Shown piece after piece: positions 27,689-36,627 of a DNA stretch of 64,000 bases. The position numbers and the translations under genes are program-made. Below the pieces are notes generated by a model. The model was not told where the DNA came from and searched no databases. It saw nothing but the letters and a program-made list of their open reading frames with translations. The stretch lies in NCBI RefSeq assembly GCF_009208735.1, contig NZ_WFLJ01000001.1, positions 310,001 to 374,000 of the forward strand, in the 5' to 3' direction. Every line of letters begins with the position of its first letter. Within the stretch, counting starts at the first letter, position 1. Source of the stretch: Janthinobacterium rivuli (GTDB lineage: Bacteria; Pseudomonadota; Gammaproteobacteria; Burkholderiales; Burkholderiaceae_D).

Positions 27689-28825
27689 ATGACCTCTACC
27701 CTGCCCTTTTTGCCCTTTTCCAAACCCACCATCGACGAAGCGACCATCGCCGCCGTCGGCGAAGTGCTGCGCTCGGGCTGGATCACCAGCGGCCCGAAAG
27801 TACAGGCCTTCGAAGCCCAGCTGTCCGAATATTTCGGCGGGCGCCCCGTGCGCACCTTCAATTCGGGCACGTGCACCATGGAAATCGCGCTGCGCATCGC
27901 TGGCATCGGTCCCGGCGACGAAGTCATCACCACGCCCGTGTCGTGGGTGGCGACGGCCAACGTCATCATCGAAGTGGGCGCCACGCCCGTGTTCGCCGAC
28001 ATCGATCCCGTCACGCGCAATATCGACCTCGACAAGCTGGAAGCGGCCATCACCCCGCGTACCAAAGCCATCATTCCCGTCTACCTGTCCGGCTTGCCCG
28101 TCGACATGGATCGCCTGTACGCGATCGCTGAAAAGTACAATTTAAGGGTCGTGGAAGACGCGGCGCAAGCGTTCGGCTCGACCTGGAAGGGCAAGCGCAT
28201 CGGTTCCTTTGGCGATTTCGTCTCGTTCAGCTTCCAGGCCAACAAGAACATCACCACGGGCGAAGGCGGCTGCCTCGTCCTGAACAACCTGGAAGAAGCA
28301 AAACTGGCCGAAAAATACCGGCTGCAGGGCGTCACGCGCAGCGGCGTCGACGGCATCGACGTCGACGTGCTGGGCGGCAAATACAACATGAGCGACATCA
28401 TGGCCGCCATCGGCCTGGGCCAGTTCGCCAATATCGACGCCATCACGGCTCACCGCCGCGCGCTGGCACGCCACTATTTCGCGCAATTCGGCAGCGACTT
28501 CGAAGCGCTGAGCGGCGCCCAGCTGCCCGTGCAGGACTTTGAAAACAGCAACTGGCATTTGTTCCAGATCATCCTGCCCGACAATGGCCCCGGCACGCGC
28601 GCCGCCTTCATGCAGGCGATGGCGCAGCAGAACGTGGGAACGGGCTATCATTACGCACCGATCCACCTGTTTACCATGTACCGCGAACGCGGCTTTACGG
28701 AAGGCATGTTCCCCGTCTCGGAAAAGATCGGCCGCCTGACCGTGACCTTGCCGATGTTCTACGCCATGACAACACAGGACGTGGAACGCGCCGTCGCCAC
28801 CGTCAAATCCATTCTCATCAAATGA
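27689..28825 (+). CDS. arnB: UDP-4-keto-pentose aminotransferase
   Basis: A 378-residue DegT/DnrJ/EryC1 PLP enzyme. The internal aldimine lysine is Lys186 (SFQANKNITTGEGG). GWITSGPKVQAFE and FNSGTCTMEIAL mark the cofactor site. ArnB converts the 4-keto pentose made by ArnA to UDP-aminoarabinose. It heads a tightly packed run: its stop overlaps arnC by ATGA. Confidence 0.94.
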   Translation: MTSTLPFLPFSKPTIDEATIAAVGEVLRSGWITSGPKVQAFEAQLSEYFGGRPVRTFNSGTCTMEIALRIAGIGPGDEVITTPVSWVATANVIIEVGATPVFADIDPVTRNIDLDKLEAAITPRTKAIIPVYLSGLPVDMDRLYAIAEKYNLRVVEDAAQAFGSTWKGKRIGSFGDFVSFSFQANKNITTGEGGCLVLNNLEEAKLAEKYRLQGVTRSGVDGIDVDVLGGKYNMSDIMAAIGLGQFANIDAITAHRRALARHYFAQFGSDFEALSGAQLPVQDFENSNWHLFQIILPDNGPGTRAAFMQAMAQQNVGTGYHYAPIHLFTMYRERGFTEGMFPVSEKIGRLTVTLPMFYAMTTQDVERAVATVKSILIK

Positions 28826-29832
28826 GCAGCGCGCCGATGAAACCTGAACTGTCTATTATCATTCCAATCTACAACGAGCAGGATGGCCTGGCCAGCCTGT
28901 TCGCCCGCCTGTATCCGGCCCTCGACGCCTTGCAGACGAGCTACGAAGTCATCTTCATCAACGATGGCAGCCGCGACAATTCGGTGCCCATCCTGGCGGA
29001 ACAGTTCCGCCAGCGCCCCGACGTCACGCGCGTGATCTTGTTCAACGGCAATTACGGCCAGCACATGGCCATCCTGGCCGGCTTTGAAGCGTCGCGCGGG
29101 CAAATCATGGTCACGCTCGACGCCGACCTGCAGAATCCGCCCGAGGAAATTGGCAACCTGGTGGCGAAGATGCGCGAAGGCTACGATTACGTGGGCTCGA
29201 TCCGGCGCAAGCGGCAAGATTCCGCCTGGCGCACGCTGGCCTCGAAGATGATGAACCGCCTGCGCGAAAAAATCACGAATATCAAGATCACGGACCAGGG
29301 CAACATGCTGCGCGCGTATGGCCGCAACGTGATCGACCTGGTCAACCAGTGCGCCGAAGTCAACACCTTCGTGCCCGCTCTGGCCTACACGTTTGCCCGC
29401 AAGCCCACGGAAATTACCGTCGAGCACGAGGAGCGCTCGGCCGGCGAATCGAAATACTCGCTGTACAGCCTGATCCGCCTCAATTTCGACCTGGTCACGG
29501 GCTTTTCGCTGATTCCCCTGCAAATCTTTTCCATGCTGGGCATGCTGCTGTCCTTCAGTTCGGCCGTGCTGGTGATCTATTTGCTGTCGCGTCGCTTCTT
29601 GTTCGGCGCCGAGGCGCAGGGCGTGTTCACCCTGTTCGCCATCGCCTTCTTCCTGATGGGCGTGATCCTGTTCGGCATCGGCCTGGTGGGCGAATACGTG
29701 GGACGCATCTTCCAGCAGGTGCGCGCCCGTCCCCGCTACGTGGTGCAAACCATCTTGCAGGACGGCATGACCCAGGCGGAAGCCGAGGCGCCATCGTATG
29801 TGCGCCTGGAAAAACGCCAGGTGAGCCGCTGA
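28822..29832 (+). CDS. arnC: Undecaprenyl-phosphate aminoarabinose transferase
   Basis: A 336-residue GT-A glycosyltransferase. The catalytic domain (residues 1-230) has IIIPIYNEQDGL, INDGSRDNS and the metal-binding DAD in TLDADLQNPPEE. Two C-terminal membrane helices (~240-315) anchor it to the inner membrane. It attaches formyl-aminoarabinose to undecaprenyl phosphate. Its stop and the next start share one base (TGATG). Confidence 0.94.
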   Translation: MSSAPMKPELSIIIPIYNEQDGLASLFARLYPALDALQTSYEVIFINDGSRDNSVPILAEQFRQRPDVTRVILFNGNYGQHMAILAGFEASRGQIMVTLDADLQNPPEEIGNLVAKMREGYDYVGSIRRKRQDSAWRTLASKMMNRLREKITNIKITDQGNMLRAYGRNVIDLVNQCAEVNTFVPALAYTFARKPTEITVEHEERSAGESKYSLYSLIRLNFDLVTGFSLIPLQIFSMLGMLLSFSSAVLVIYLLSRRFLFGAEAQGVFTLFAIAFFLMGVILFGIGLVGEYVGRIFQQVRARPRYVVQTILQDGMTQAEAEAPSYVRLEKRQVSR

Positions 29833-30749
29833 TGGGCGCGCCACGCGCCGTCGTCTTCGGCTACCACAATGTGGGCGTGCGCTGCATCAAGGTGCTGCTG
29901 GCCGGCGGCGTCGATATCGCCCTCGTCGTCACGCACGAAGACAGCCCCACGGAAAACCTGTGGTTCGAATCCGTCGCCAGCCTGTGCCAGGCCGAAGGCA
30001 TCCCGTACATCACGCCATCGGACGCGCGCGCGCCCGAACTGCTGGCGCAGGTGCGGGCGGCGGCACCGGACATGCTGTTCAGCTTTTACTATCGCCACAT
30101 GCTGCCCGCCAGCATCCTGGAAGTCGCGCCCGCCTACAATATGCACGGCTCGCTGCTGCCGCAGTTCCGCGGCCGCGCGCCAGTCAACTGGGCCGTGCTG
30201 CATGGCGCCACGGAGACGGGCGCCACCCTGCATGAAATGACGGTCAAGCCGGACGCGGGCGCCATCGTGGCGCAAACGGCCGTGCCCATCCTGCCCGACG
30301 ACACGGCCTTCGAAGTCTTCGGCAAGGTCACCGTGGCGGCGGAACAGACGCTGTGGGGCGTGCTGCCGGCCTTGCTGGACGGCACGGCGCCGCGCCATCT
30401 CAACGATTTGCGCCAGGGCGGCTACTTTGGCGGACGTACGCCCGAAGACGGCAGGATCGACTGGAAGTTACCCGCGCAGCAGGTCTACAACCTGCACCGG
30501 GCCGTCGCGCCCCCCTATCCCGGCGCCTTCACCGAAGTCAACAATGTCATTTACACCATCGAAAGAGCCCGTTTGAGCAAGCTTTCCGCAGGAAGTTTGC
30601 CACCGGGCTTGGCGGTAGTGGATAATTGCATCTTTGGCGTCTGCGGAGACGGCCGCATGCTGGCCATTTCCGCGCTGAGGGCTGCCGGGGAGCCGATTTC
30701 GGCTCAGCAATTGCAAGCAAGTCTGACCGCCCGCGTCAGCACACACTGA
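29832..30749 (+). CDS. arnA: ArnA formyltransferase domain as a separate gene
   Basis: A 305-residue stand-alone 10-formyl-THF-dependent formyltransferase equivalent to the N-terminal half of E. coli ArnA. The catalytic triad is visible as Asn103, His105 (AYNMHGSLLPQFRGR) and Asp141 (TVKPDAGA), one residue off the E. coli numbering. It N-formylates UDP-aminoarabinose. The start is set by the TGATG junction with arnC. The frame is open further upstream inside arnC but is a shadow there. The other half of ArnA is the next gene. Confidence 0.93.
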   Translation: MGAPRAVVFGYHNVGVRCIKVLLAGGVDIALVVTHEDSPTENLWFESVASLCQAEGIPYITPSDARAPELLAQVRAAAPDMLFSFYYRHMLPASILEVAPAYNMHGSLLPQFRGRAPVNWAVLHGATETGATLHEMTVKPDAGAIVAQTAVPILPDDTAFEVFGKVTVAAEQTLWGVLPALLDGTAPRHLNDLRQGGYFGGRTPEDGRIDWKLPAQQVYNLHRAVAPPYPGAFTEVNNVIYTIERARLSKLSAGSLPPGLAVVDNCIFGVCGDGRMLAISALRAAGEPISAQQLQASLTARVSTH

Positions 30750-30770
30750 TATCACTCAAGAGAATCTCAC

Positions 30771-31823
30771 ATGAAAAAAGTCCTCATCTTAGGCGTCAAC
30801 GGCTTCATCGGCCACCACCTGTCCAAGCGCATCCTGGAAACCACCGACTGGCATGTCTACGGCATGGACATGAACACGGACCGCATCACGGAATTGCTGG
30901 AAGATGACAACTACAAGTCGCGCATGCACTTCTTTGAAGGCGACATCACGATCAACAAGGAATGGGTCGAATACCACGTCAAGAAATGCGACGTGATCCT
31001 GCCGCTGGTGGCCATCGCCACGCCGTCGACCTATGTCAAGCAGCCGCTGCGCGTGTTCGAACTGGACTTCGAAGCCAACCTGCCGATCGTGCGCTCGGCC
31101 GCCAAGTACGGCAAGCACCTGGTCTTCCCGTCGACCTCGGAAGTGTATGGCATGTGCCATGACGAGGAATTCGATCCGGAAAACTCGGAACTGATCTGCG
31201 GCCCGATCAACAAGCCGCGCTGGATCTATTCGAACGCCAAGCAATTGATGGACCGCGTGATCTGGGGCTACGGCATGGAAGGCTTGAACTTCACGCTGTT
31301 CCGTCCGTTCAACTGGATCGGCGCCGGCCTGGACTCGATCCACACGCCGAAAGAAGGTTCCTCGCGGGTGGTGACGCAATTCTTTGGCCACATCGTGCGC
31401 GGCGAGAACATCTCGCTGGTCGACGGCGGCGCGCAGAAACGCGCGTTCACCTACATCGACGACGGCATCGATGCGCTGATCCGCATCATCGCCAACAAGA
31501 ACGGCATCGCCAGCGGCAAGATCTACAACATTGGCAATCCGACCAATAACTATTCGATCCGCGACCTGGCCGGCATGATGCTGACCCTGGCCGCCGAATA
31601 CCCGGAATACGCCGAAGGCGCGAAACACGTGAAAATCGTGGAAACGACCTCGGGTGCCTACTACGGCGCCGGCTACCAGGACGTGCAAAACCGCGTGCCG
31701 AAAATCACGAACACCTGCGAAGAGCTGGGCTGGGCGCCGACCACCACCATGGCCGATTCCCTGCGCAACATTTTCGACGCCTACCGCAGCCAGGTAGCCC
31801 AAGCCAAAGCACTGATGGATTAA
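30771..31823 (+). CDS. arnA: ArnA UDP-glucuronate decarboxylase domain as a separate gene
   Basis: A 350-residue short-chain dehydrogenase/reductase equivalent to the C-terminal half of E. coli ArnA. NAD binding is by GVNGFIGHHL. Catalytic residues Ser123, Glu124 (FPSTSEVYGM), Tyr153 and Lys157 (YSNAK), and an Arg in the QDVQNR segment, correspond to the E. coli set. It oxidises UDP-glucuronate and decarboxylates it to the 4-keto pentose used by ArnB. It starts 21 bp after the formyltransferase and overlaps arnD by one base (TAATG). Confidence 0.94.
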   Translation: MKKVLILGVNGFIGHHLSKRILETTDWHVYGMDMNTDRITELLEDDNYKSRMHFFEGDITINKEWVEYHVKKCDVILPLVAIATPSTYVKQPLRVFELDFEANLPIVRSAAKYGKHLVFPSTSEVYGMCHDEEFDPENSELICGPINKPRWIYSNAKQLMDRVIWGYGMEGLNFTLFRPFNWIGAGLDSIHTPKEGSSRVVTQFFGHIVRGENISLVDGGAQKRAFTYIDDGIDALIRIIANKNGIASGKIYNIGNPTNNYSIRDLAGMMLTLAAEYPEYAEGAKHVKIVETTSGAYYGAGYQDVQNRVPKITNTCEELGWAPTTTMADSLRNIFDAYRSQVAQAKALMD

Positions 31824-32782
31824 TGTTGAGCAAGCCGTTCCTGACCCTGAAAATCGACGTCGATACCTATCGCGGCACCCGTGAAGGCATGGGCAATCTG
31901 GTGCGCATGCTGACGGCGCACCAGGCCAAGGCCACCTTTCTGTTTTCGCTGGGCCCCGACCATACGGGCTGGGCCCTGCGACGCGCCTTGAAGCCCGGCT
32001 TTTTCAGCAAGGTGTCGCGCACTTCGGTGGTCGAGCACTACGGCTTGAAAACATTGATGTACGGCACCTTGCTGCCGGGACCCGATATCGGCAAGCAATG
32101 CGCGGCGCAATTGCGCGCCGTGCGCGATGCCGGTTTCGAGTGCGGCATCCACACCTGGGATCACACCCTGTGGCAAGACAACGTGGCCAAGCGCAACGCC
32201 GCCTGGACCATCACCATGATGCGCAAGGCCGCCAACCGCTACGAACAGGTGTTTGGCACCAAGCCGCACACGCACGGCGCGGCCGGCTGGCAAATGAATG
32301 TCAGCGCCTTTGTCGAGCACGACACGGCCGGCTACCGCTTTGCCTCCGATGGCCGCGCCATGCTCGACGCGCGCGGCGCCATGCTGCATCCGAGCAATGG
32401 CCCGCATCGCGTGCGCAACGGCAACACCATCCTGCAATGCGTGCAACTGCCCACCACCCTGCCCACCCTGGACGAGCTGCTGGGCTGCGAAATCGACGGC
32501 AAACTGATCACCACCGGCAATGTTGCCGCGCATATCCTGTCGCTGACGGCGGACAATCCGCGCGACCACGTATATACCTTGCATGCGGAACTTGAAGGAC
32601 AGAAACTCGCCCCCATTTTCGAACAATTGCTGGCTGGCTGGAAAGCCCAGGGCTACCAGTTTGCTGCGATGGGCGATTATTATGAAAAGATAAAAAATAC
32701 GGACTTGCCCGTTTGTCCCGTTACCTGGGATGAATTGCCCGGGCGTTCGGGGCGCCTGATTGTGCAGGGCAAAGCGGCCTGA
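31823..32782 (+). CDS. arnD: Undecaprenyl-linked formyl-aminoarabinose deformylase
   Basis: A 319-residue polysaccharide-deacetylase-fold enzyme. The metal-binding Asp is in LKIDVDTYRG and a His pair lies in CGIHTWDHTLW. It removes the formyl group before ArnT uses the lipid donor. It is the last gene of the cluster; no arnE, arnF or EmrE-like flippase gene follows. Confidence 0.93.
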   Translation: MLSKPFLTLKIDVDTYRGTREGMGNLVRMLTAHQAKATFLFSLGPDHTGWALRRALKPGFFSKVSRTSVVEHYGLKTLMYGTLLPGPDIGKQCAAQLRAVRDAGFECGIHTWDHTLWQDNVAKRNAAWTITMMRKAANRYEQVFGTKPHTHGAAGWQMNVSAFVEHDTAGYRFASDGRAMLDARGAMLHPSNGPHRVRNGNTILQCVQLPTTLPTLDELLGCEIDGKLITTGNVAAHILSLTADNPRDHVYTLHAELEGQKLAPIFEQLLAGWKAQGYQFAAMGDYYEKIKNTDLPVCPVTWDELPGRSGRLIVQGKAA

Positions 32783-32857
32783 ATGCTGTATTGTTGCACC
32801 TGGATGCGTTGCCAGATTAAAAAACAGCGCTGATGATCACCGTTCAGGAGAGAACCT

Positions 32858-33328
32858 GTGGCTGATAGCCAATCCCTCGTTAGCATACCCGACTTTAGCG
32901 CCGCCATGACCAGCGGCAAGACCTTTCAGTTGCTGGGCCGTCCGGCCAAGGCCACGGTGCTGTTTTTCTATCCGAAGGACAACACCCCAGGCTGCACCAC
33001 GGAAAACATCGCCTTCCGCGATGCGTATCCGCAATTCGTCGCTGCCGGCGTGGAAATCTACGGCATCAGCCGCGATTCCCTGCGCTCGCACGAAAGTTTC
33101 AAAGCCAAGCTGGAACTGCCATTCGAACTCATTTCCGACCCGGACGAAGCCGTTTGCCTGCTGTTTAACGTCATGAAGATGAAACAGATGTACGGCAAGA
33201 CCGTGCGTGGCGTCGAGCGCAGTACGTTTGTGATTGACGCCCAGGGCCGATTGGTGAAAGAATGGAGAGGCGTGAAGGTCGCAACTCACGTGGAAGAAGT
33301 GCTGGAATTCGTAGCGCATCTGAATTGA
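32858..33328 (+). CDS. bcp: BCP/PrxQ-type peroxiredoxin
   Basis: A 156-residue thiol peroxidase. The peroxidatic Cys46 is in TPGCTTE. The resolving Cys found five residues later in E. coli BCP is replaced (Asn-Ile), but Cys100 (DEAVC) sits where other PrxQ proteins carry the resolving thiol, so a Cys46-Cys100 disulfide is likely. The start is GTG at 32858 with a strong CAGGAGAG site. It reduces hydroperoxides with thioredoxin. Confidence 0.93.
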   Translation: MADSQSLVSIPDFSAAMTSGKTFQLLGRPAKATVLFFYPKDNTPGCTTENIAFRDAYPQFVAAGVEIYGISRDSLRSHESFKAKLELPFELISDPDEAVCLLFNVMKMKQMYGKTVRGVERSTFVIDAQGRLVKEWRGVKVATHVEEVLEFVAHLN

Positions 33329-33617
33329 TCGTCCATTTTGATCCAATGCGCGTTGCCGGCTTCCAGCGAGCTTAGTTCAACCGCAGTTCAGTTCACGGTA
33401 CCTATCGCCATTTTGAGTCAACGAAGCACCTCCATCCACTCCGCCAGGCGGGCCTGCAGCCCGCCGATGGCGTCCATGACCGGCCATGCTGCCGGCCTTC
33501 CGGCAGTTATTCGTCCTGTAGCATTGTTGTCCCCCCGCATCCACCCCATGAGAAGTGCCGCCAGAAGCTGGCTGCCCATGGGCGATTCATTCCAGAAATT
33601 TTTTGATTGAGATCCTG

Positions 33618-35423
33618 ATGCCACTGCCAAAATTACCGAGCAAGCCAGCCACCATCCTGGCCACCCAAGATTACCCAACCGCAGGCGCGGCGCGCCCGGC
33701 CACCAAAACCCCGGCAGCCAAGAAAGTGGCTGCACCGATCATTGAAGCGGCGATCGCCGAAGTTGCCAAGCCGGTCCGCAATGCGGCCACGAAGATCAAG
33801 CAAGTCGCGGCCCTGATGGTCGCCAAGCCGGCACAGGCGCCGGCCCCGGCGCCGGTGGCCGCTGCGCCCGCCCCTGCCGCGAAAGCCAGGCCGGCGGCAA
33901 AAGGCAAGGTCACGCCGATCAAGCCCGTCAAGCAGGCCGAGCAGCCGCATCCGGCCAAGCACAAGCCTGTGGAAGTGCAGCTCAAGTCGTCCGCCAGCCG
34001 CGCCGCCGACCAGCGCGGCATCAGCAAGCTGTTCGTGCTCGACACGAACGTGCTGATGCACGATCCATCGTCGCTGTTCCGCTTCGAGGAACACGATGTG
34101 TACCTGCCGATGATGACGCTGGAAGAGCTGGACAACCATAAAAAGGGCATGACGGAAGTGGCGCGCAATGCGCGCCAAGTTTCGCGCACCCTCGACGCCC
34201 TGATCAGCAACACGGATGACGACGCCATCGAGCACGGCATCCTGCTGTCCAAGCTGGGCAACAAGGATGCCAAGGGCCGCCTGTTCTTCCAGACGCGCCT
34301 GCAAAGCGCCGACCTGCCGGCTGGCTTGCCAGTGGGCAAGGCGGACAACCAGATCCTGGCCGTCGTGCGCTCGCTCGAGTCGGAACAGGAAGGCCGTCCC
34401 GTCGTGCTGGTGTCGAAAGACATCAACATGCGCATCAAGGCGCGCGCCCTGGGCTTGCCGGCCGAAGATTACTTCAATGACCATGTACTGGAAGACACGG
34501 ACTTGCTGTATTCGGGCATCGTGCAATTGCCGGACGACTTCTGGAACAAGCACGGCAAGGACATGGAATCCTGGCAGGAAAGCAAGAACGGCTACAGCTC
34601 CACCTTCTACCGCGTGACGGGCCCGTTCATTCCATCGCTGCTGGTCAACCAGTTCATCTACCTGGAACCGAAAAACGGCGAAACGCCATTCTACGGCCAG
34701 GTGAAACAGATCAACGGCAAGACGGCCGTGCTGCAAACCCTGCGCGACTTCAGCCACACGAAGAACAATGTGTGGGGCGTGACGGCCCGCAACCGCGAGC
34801 AGAACTTCGCGCTGAACTTGCTGATGAACCCGGAATGCGACTTCGTCACCCTGCTGGGCCAGGCCGGCACCGGCAAGACCCTGCTGGCCCTGGCCGCCGG
34901 CCTGGCGCAAGTGCTGGAAACCAAGCTCTACAACGAAATCATCGTGACCCGCGTGACGGTGCCGGTGGGCGAAGACATCGGTTTCCTGCCAGGCACGGAA
35001 GAGGAAAAGATGTCGCCATGGATGGGCGCCTTCGACGACAACCTGGAAGTGCTGAACAAGTCCGATTCGGACGGCGGCGAATGGGGCCGTGCGGCAACGC
35101 AAGACCTGATCCGCTCGCGCATCAAGATCAAGTCGCTCAACTTCATGCGCGGCCGCACCTTCGTCAACAAGTTCCTCATCATCGATGAAGCGCAAAACCT
35201 GACGCCGAAACAAGTCAAGACCCTGGTCACGCGCGCCGGTCCCGGCACGAAGATCCTGTGCCTGGGCAACATCGCGCAGATCGACACGCCGTACCTGACG
35301 GAGGGCTCGAGCGGCCTGACCTACGTGGTCGACCGCTTCAAGGGCTGGACCCACAGCGGCCACGTCACCCTGGCGCGCGGCGAGCGCTCGCGCCTGGCCG
35401 ATCACGCCAGCGAAGTGCTGTAA
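33618..35423 (+). CDS. PIN-domain PhoH-family ATPase/ribonuclease
   Basis: A 601-residue protein. After a low-complexity Ala/Pro/Lys N-terminus (~residues 1-125) comes a PIN nuclease domain (VLDTNVLMHD, MTLEELDNHKKG). The PhoH ATPase follows, with Walker A GQAGTGKT and Walker B LIIDEAQN. PhoH2-type proteins of this build unwind and cut RNA. The ATG at 33618 was preferred to an upstream one at 33555 because the upstream residues are not family-like. It follows bcp in the same direction and ends at a strong terminator. Confidence 0.92.
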   Translation: MPLPKLPSKPATILATQDYPTAGAARPATKTPAAKKVAAPIIEAAIAEVAKPVRNAATKIKQVAALMVAKPAQAPAPAPVAAAPAPAAKARPAAKGKVTPIKPVKQAEQPHPAKHKPVEVQLKSSASRAADQRGISKLFVLDTNVLMHDPSSLFRFEEHDVYLPMMTLEELDNHKKGMTEVARNARQVSRTLDALISNTDDDAIEHGILLSKLGNKDAKGRLFFQTRLQSADLPAGLPVGKADNQILAVVRSLESEQEGRPVVLVSKDINMRIKARALGLPAEDYFNDHVLEDTDLLYSGIVQLPDDFWNKHGKDMESWQESKNGYSSTFYRVTGPFIPSLLVNQFIYLEPKNGETPFYGQVKQINGKTAVLQTLRDFSHTKNNVWGVTARNREQNFALNLLMNPECDFVTLLGQAGTGKTLLALAAGLAQVLETKLYNEIIVTRVTVPVGEDIGFLPGTEEEKMSPWMGAFDDNLEVLNKSDSDGGEWGRAATQDLIRSRIKIKSLNFMRGRTFVNKFLIIDEAQNLTPKQVKTLVTRAGPGTKILCLGNIAQIDTPYLTEGSSGLTYVVDRFKGWTHSGHVTLARGERSRLADHASEVL

Positions 35424-35458
35424 GCTCCAAAGGGCGGCGCGAGCTGCCCATTCATTCG

Positions 35459-35497
35459 AAAGCCCCGGCTGCAGCGATGCAGGCGGGGCTTTTTTAC
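35459..35497 (+). terminator. Rho-independent terminator after phoH
   Basis: Arms AGCCCCG (35461-35467) and CGGGGCT (35484-35490) with an inner CTGCA/TGCAG extension and a GCGA loop, then six T residues. Confidence 0.9.
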
Positions 35498-35607
35498 GTT
35501 TGCAGCGCCTGGCGGCTGCCCCGCAGGGTCATGCGTCCCGCGCAGTGGACTATCTCCAGGATTTCAAGCGATGCTTTTCTATACTCGACAATAGACACGC
35601 CACACAA

Positions 35608-36624
35608 TCATTGTTCGGTAAATCGCCAGACGGTCAATCCATAGCGCGAGCCCAGATTTTCCATTTCCTCGTGCTGTTGATAACGACGCAGTTCCGGCAC
35701 CACATCCAGCGCCTGCCATAACCCGGTCTTGGGGCAGGGCTCGCCAGCCTTGGCGCGGAGCTCGCTGGGCGCCATTGGGTCGGTGCCCTCGGGTGCGTAA
35801 TCCTTCCTTGCCTGCCTGGCAAAATCGACCAAATCCTTGGGATAGAACTGCGCGCTGGCATAACTGCTGTCGTCGATGTCGAGCAGAAAGGTGATGGCTG
35901 CGGCTTCCCAGGACCAATAGCCCCAGAAGGAAATATCCCGCGTATGCGCATCGTAATAAGGCTCGCGCCGGCTGGCGTGATACCAATCTTCCAAATACTC
36001 GGCCATCAAGGCAGGACGATCTTTTTCCGATGCTGAAAAAATTTTCAGCGTCTTAAAATAAGGCAGATGTCGCACGCAATCATTCAACGAAACAGATCGA
36101 TTTTCCGAGTAATAACTTAATATTCTTTCAATCATCCCATCTTTTTCGTGATTATTAAAATCTATAATTTTAATTAACCTCTCCACCAAACTACCCCAGC
36201 CCAAAAGTATGGCGAAGCAAAGCATTCTATTTACTTTGTCATATTCCTTTCCTGGCAATGCAAAATGAGGAAACCCACGATCATTTTCATTTTTCTGGCT
36301 ATTATCATATTCCTCATTGTATTTGGCATATAATTCCCAACACTCCAATGCCTCTGGATAGCGTGATCGAATTTCATTCACACTATGTCCAGCACTGTAC
36401 ATATTTGCGATATTATTGACAACATTCCATGCCTGCTCTTGGGTAGCCACCATGAAATTATATAATGGTATTTTTTTTAATTTTTCCTCTGGCTGTCCAA
36501 AAGCCTTTCTTAATTTCTCAAGACAGGTGATGGTTCCTACGAAATTTTCCTCATAAATATCATAGGCCAATAAATTTTCCCTCTTTTTTTTTGAAAAATC
36601 ATCAGAACTTAATATCGCGTTCAT
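35608..36624 (-). CDS. PoNi-like (DUF1910/DUF1911) immunity protein
   Basis: A 338-residue cytoplasmic protein. The helical N-terminal part fits DUF1910 and the C-terminal part carries the DUF1911 signature (FWGYWSWEAAAITFLLDIDD, FYPKDLVDFAR). It ends with the GEPCPKTGLWQ and GSRYGLTVWRF tail common to such immunity proteins. PoNi proteins neutralise PoNe DNases delivered by type VI or other systems. It lies 3 bp downstream of the toxin reading frame. The 5' half is AT-rich compared with the genome. Codons 11-14 contain an A9 run, a potential slippage site. The gene looks intact although its toxin is not. Confidence 0.85.
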   Translation of the reverse strand: MNAILSSDDFSKKKRENLLAYDIYEENFVGTITCLEKLRKAFGQPEEKLKKIPLYNFMVATQEQAWNVVNNIANMYSAGHSVNEIRSRYPEALECWELYAKYNEEYDNSQKNENDRGFPHFALPGKEYDKVNRMLCFAILLGWGSLVERLIKIIDFNNHEKDGMIERILSYYSENRSVSLNDCVRHLPYFKTLKIFSASEKDRPALMAEYLEDWYHASRREPYYDAHTRDISFWGYWSWEAAAITFLLDIDDSSYASAQFYPKDLVDFARQARKDYAPEGTDPMAPSELRAKAGEPCPKTGLWQALDVVPELRRYQQHEEMENLGSRYGLTVWRFTEQ

Positions 36625-36627
36625 TCA

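Noticed and set aside
33418..33735. 105-codon minus-strand frame overlapping the phoH start
   Set aside because: Its second half is antisense to the PhoH N-terminus and no start signal was seen; the C-terminal stretch (LQARLAEWMEVLR) looks protein-like but is too short to support a gene.
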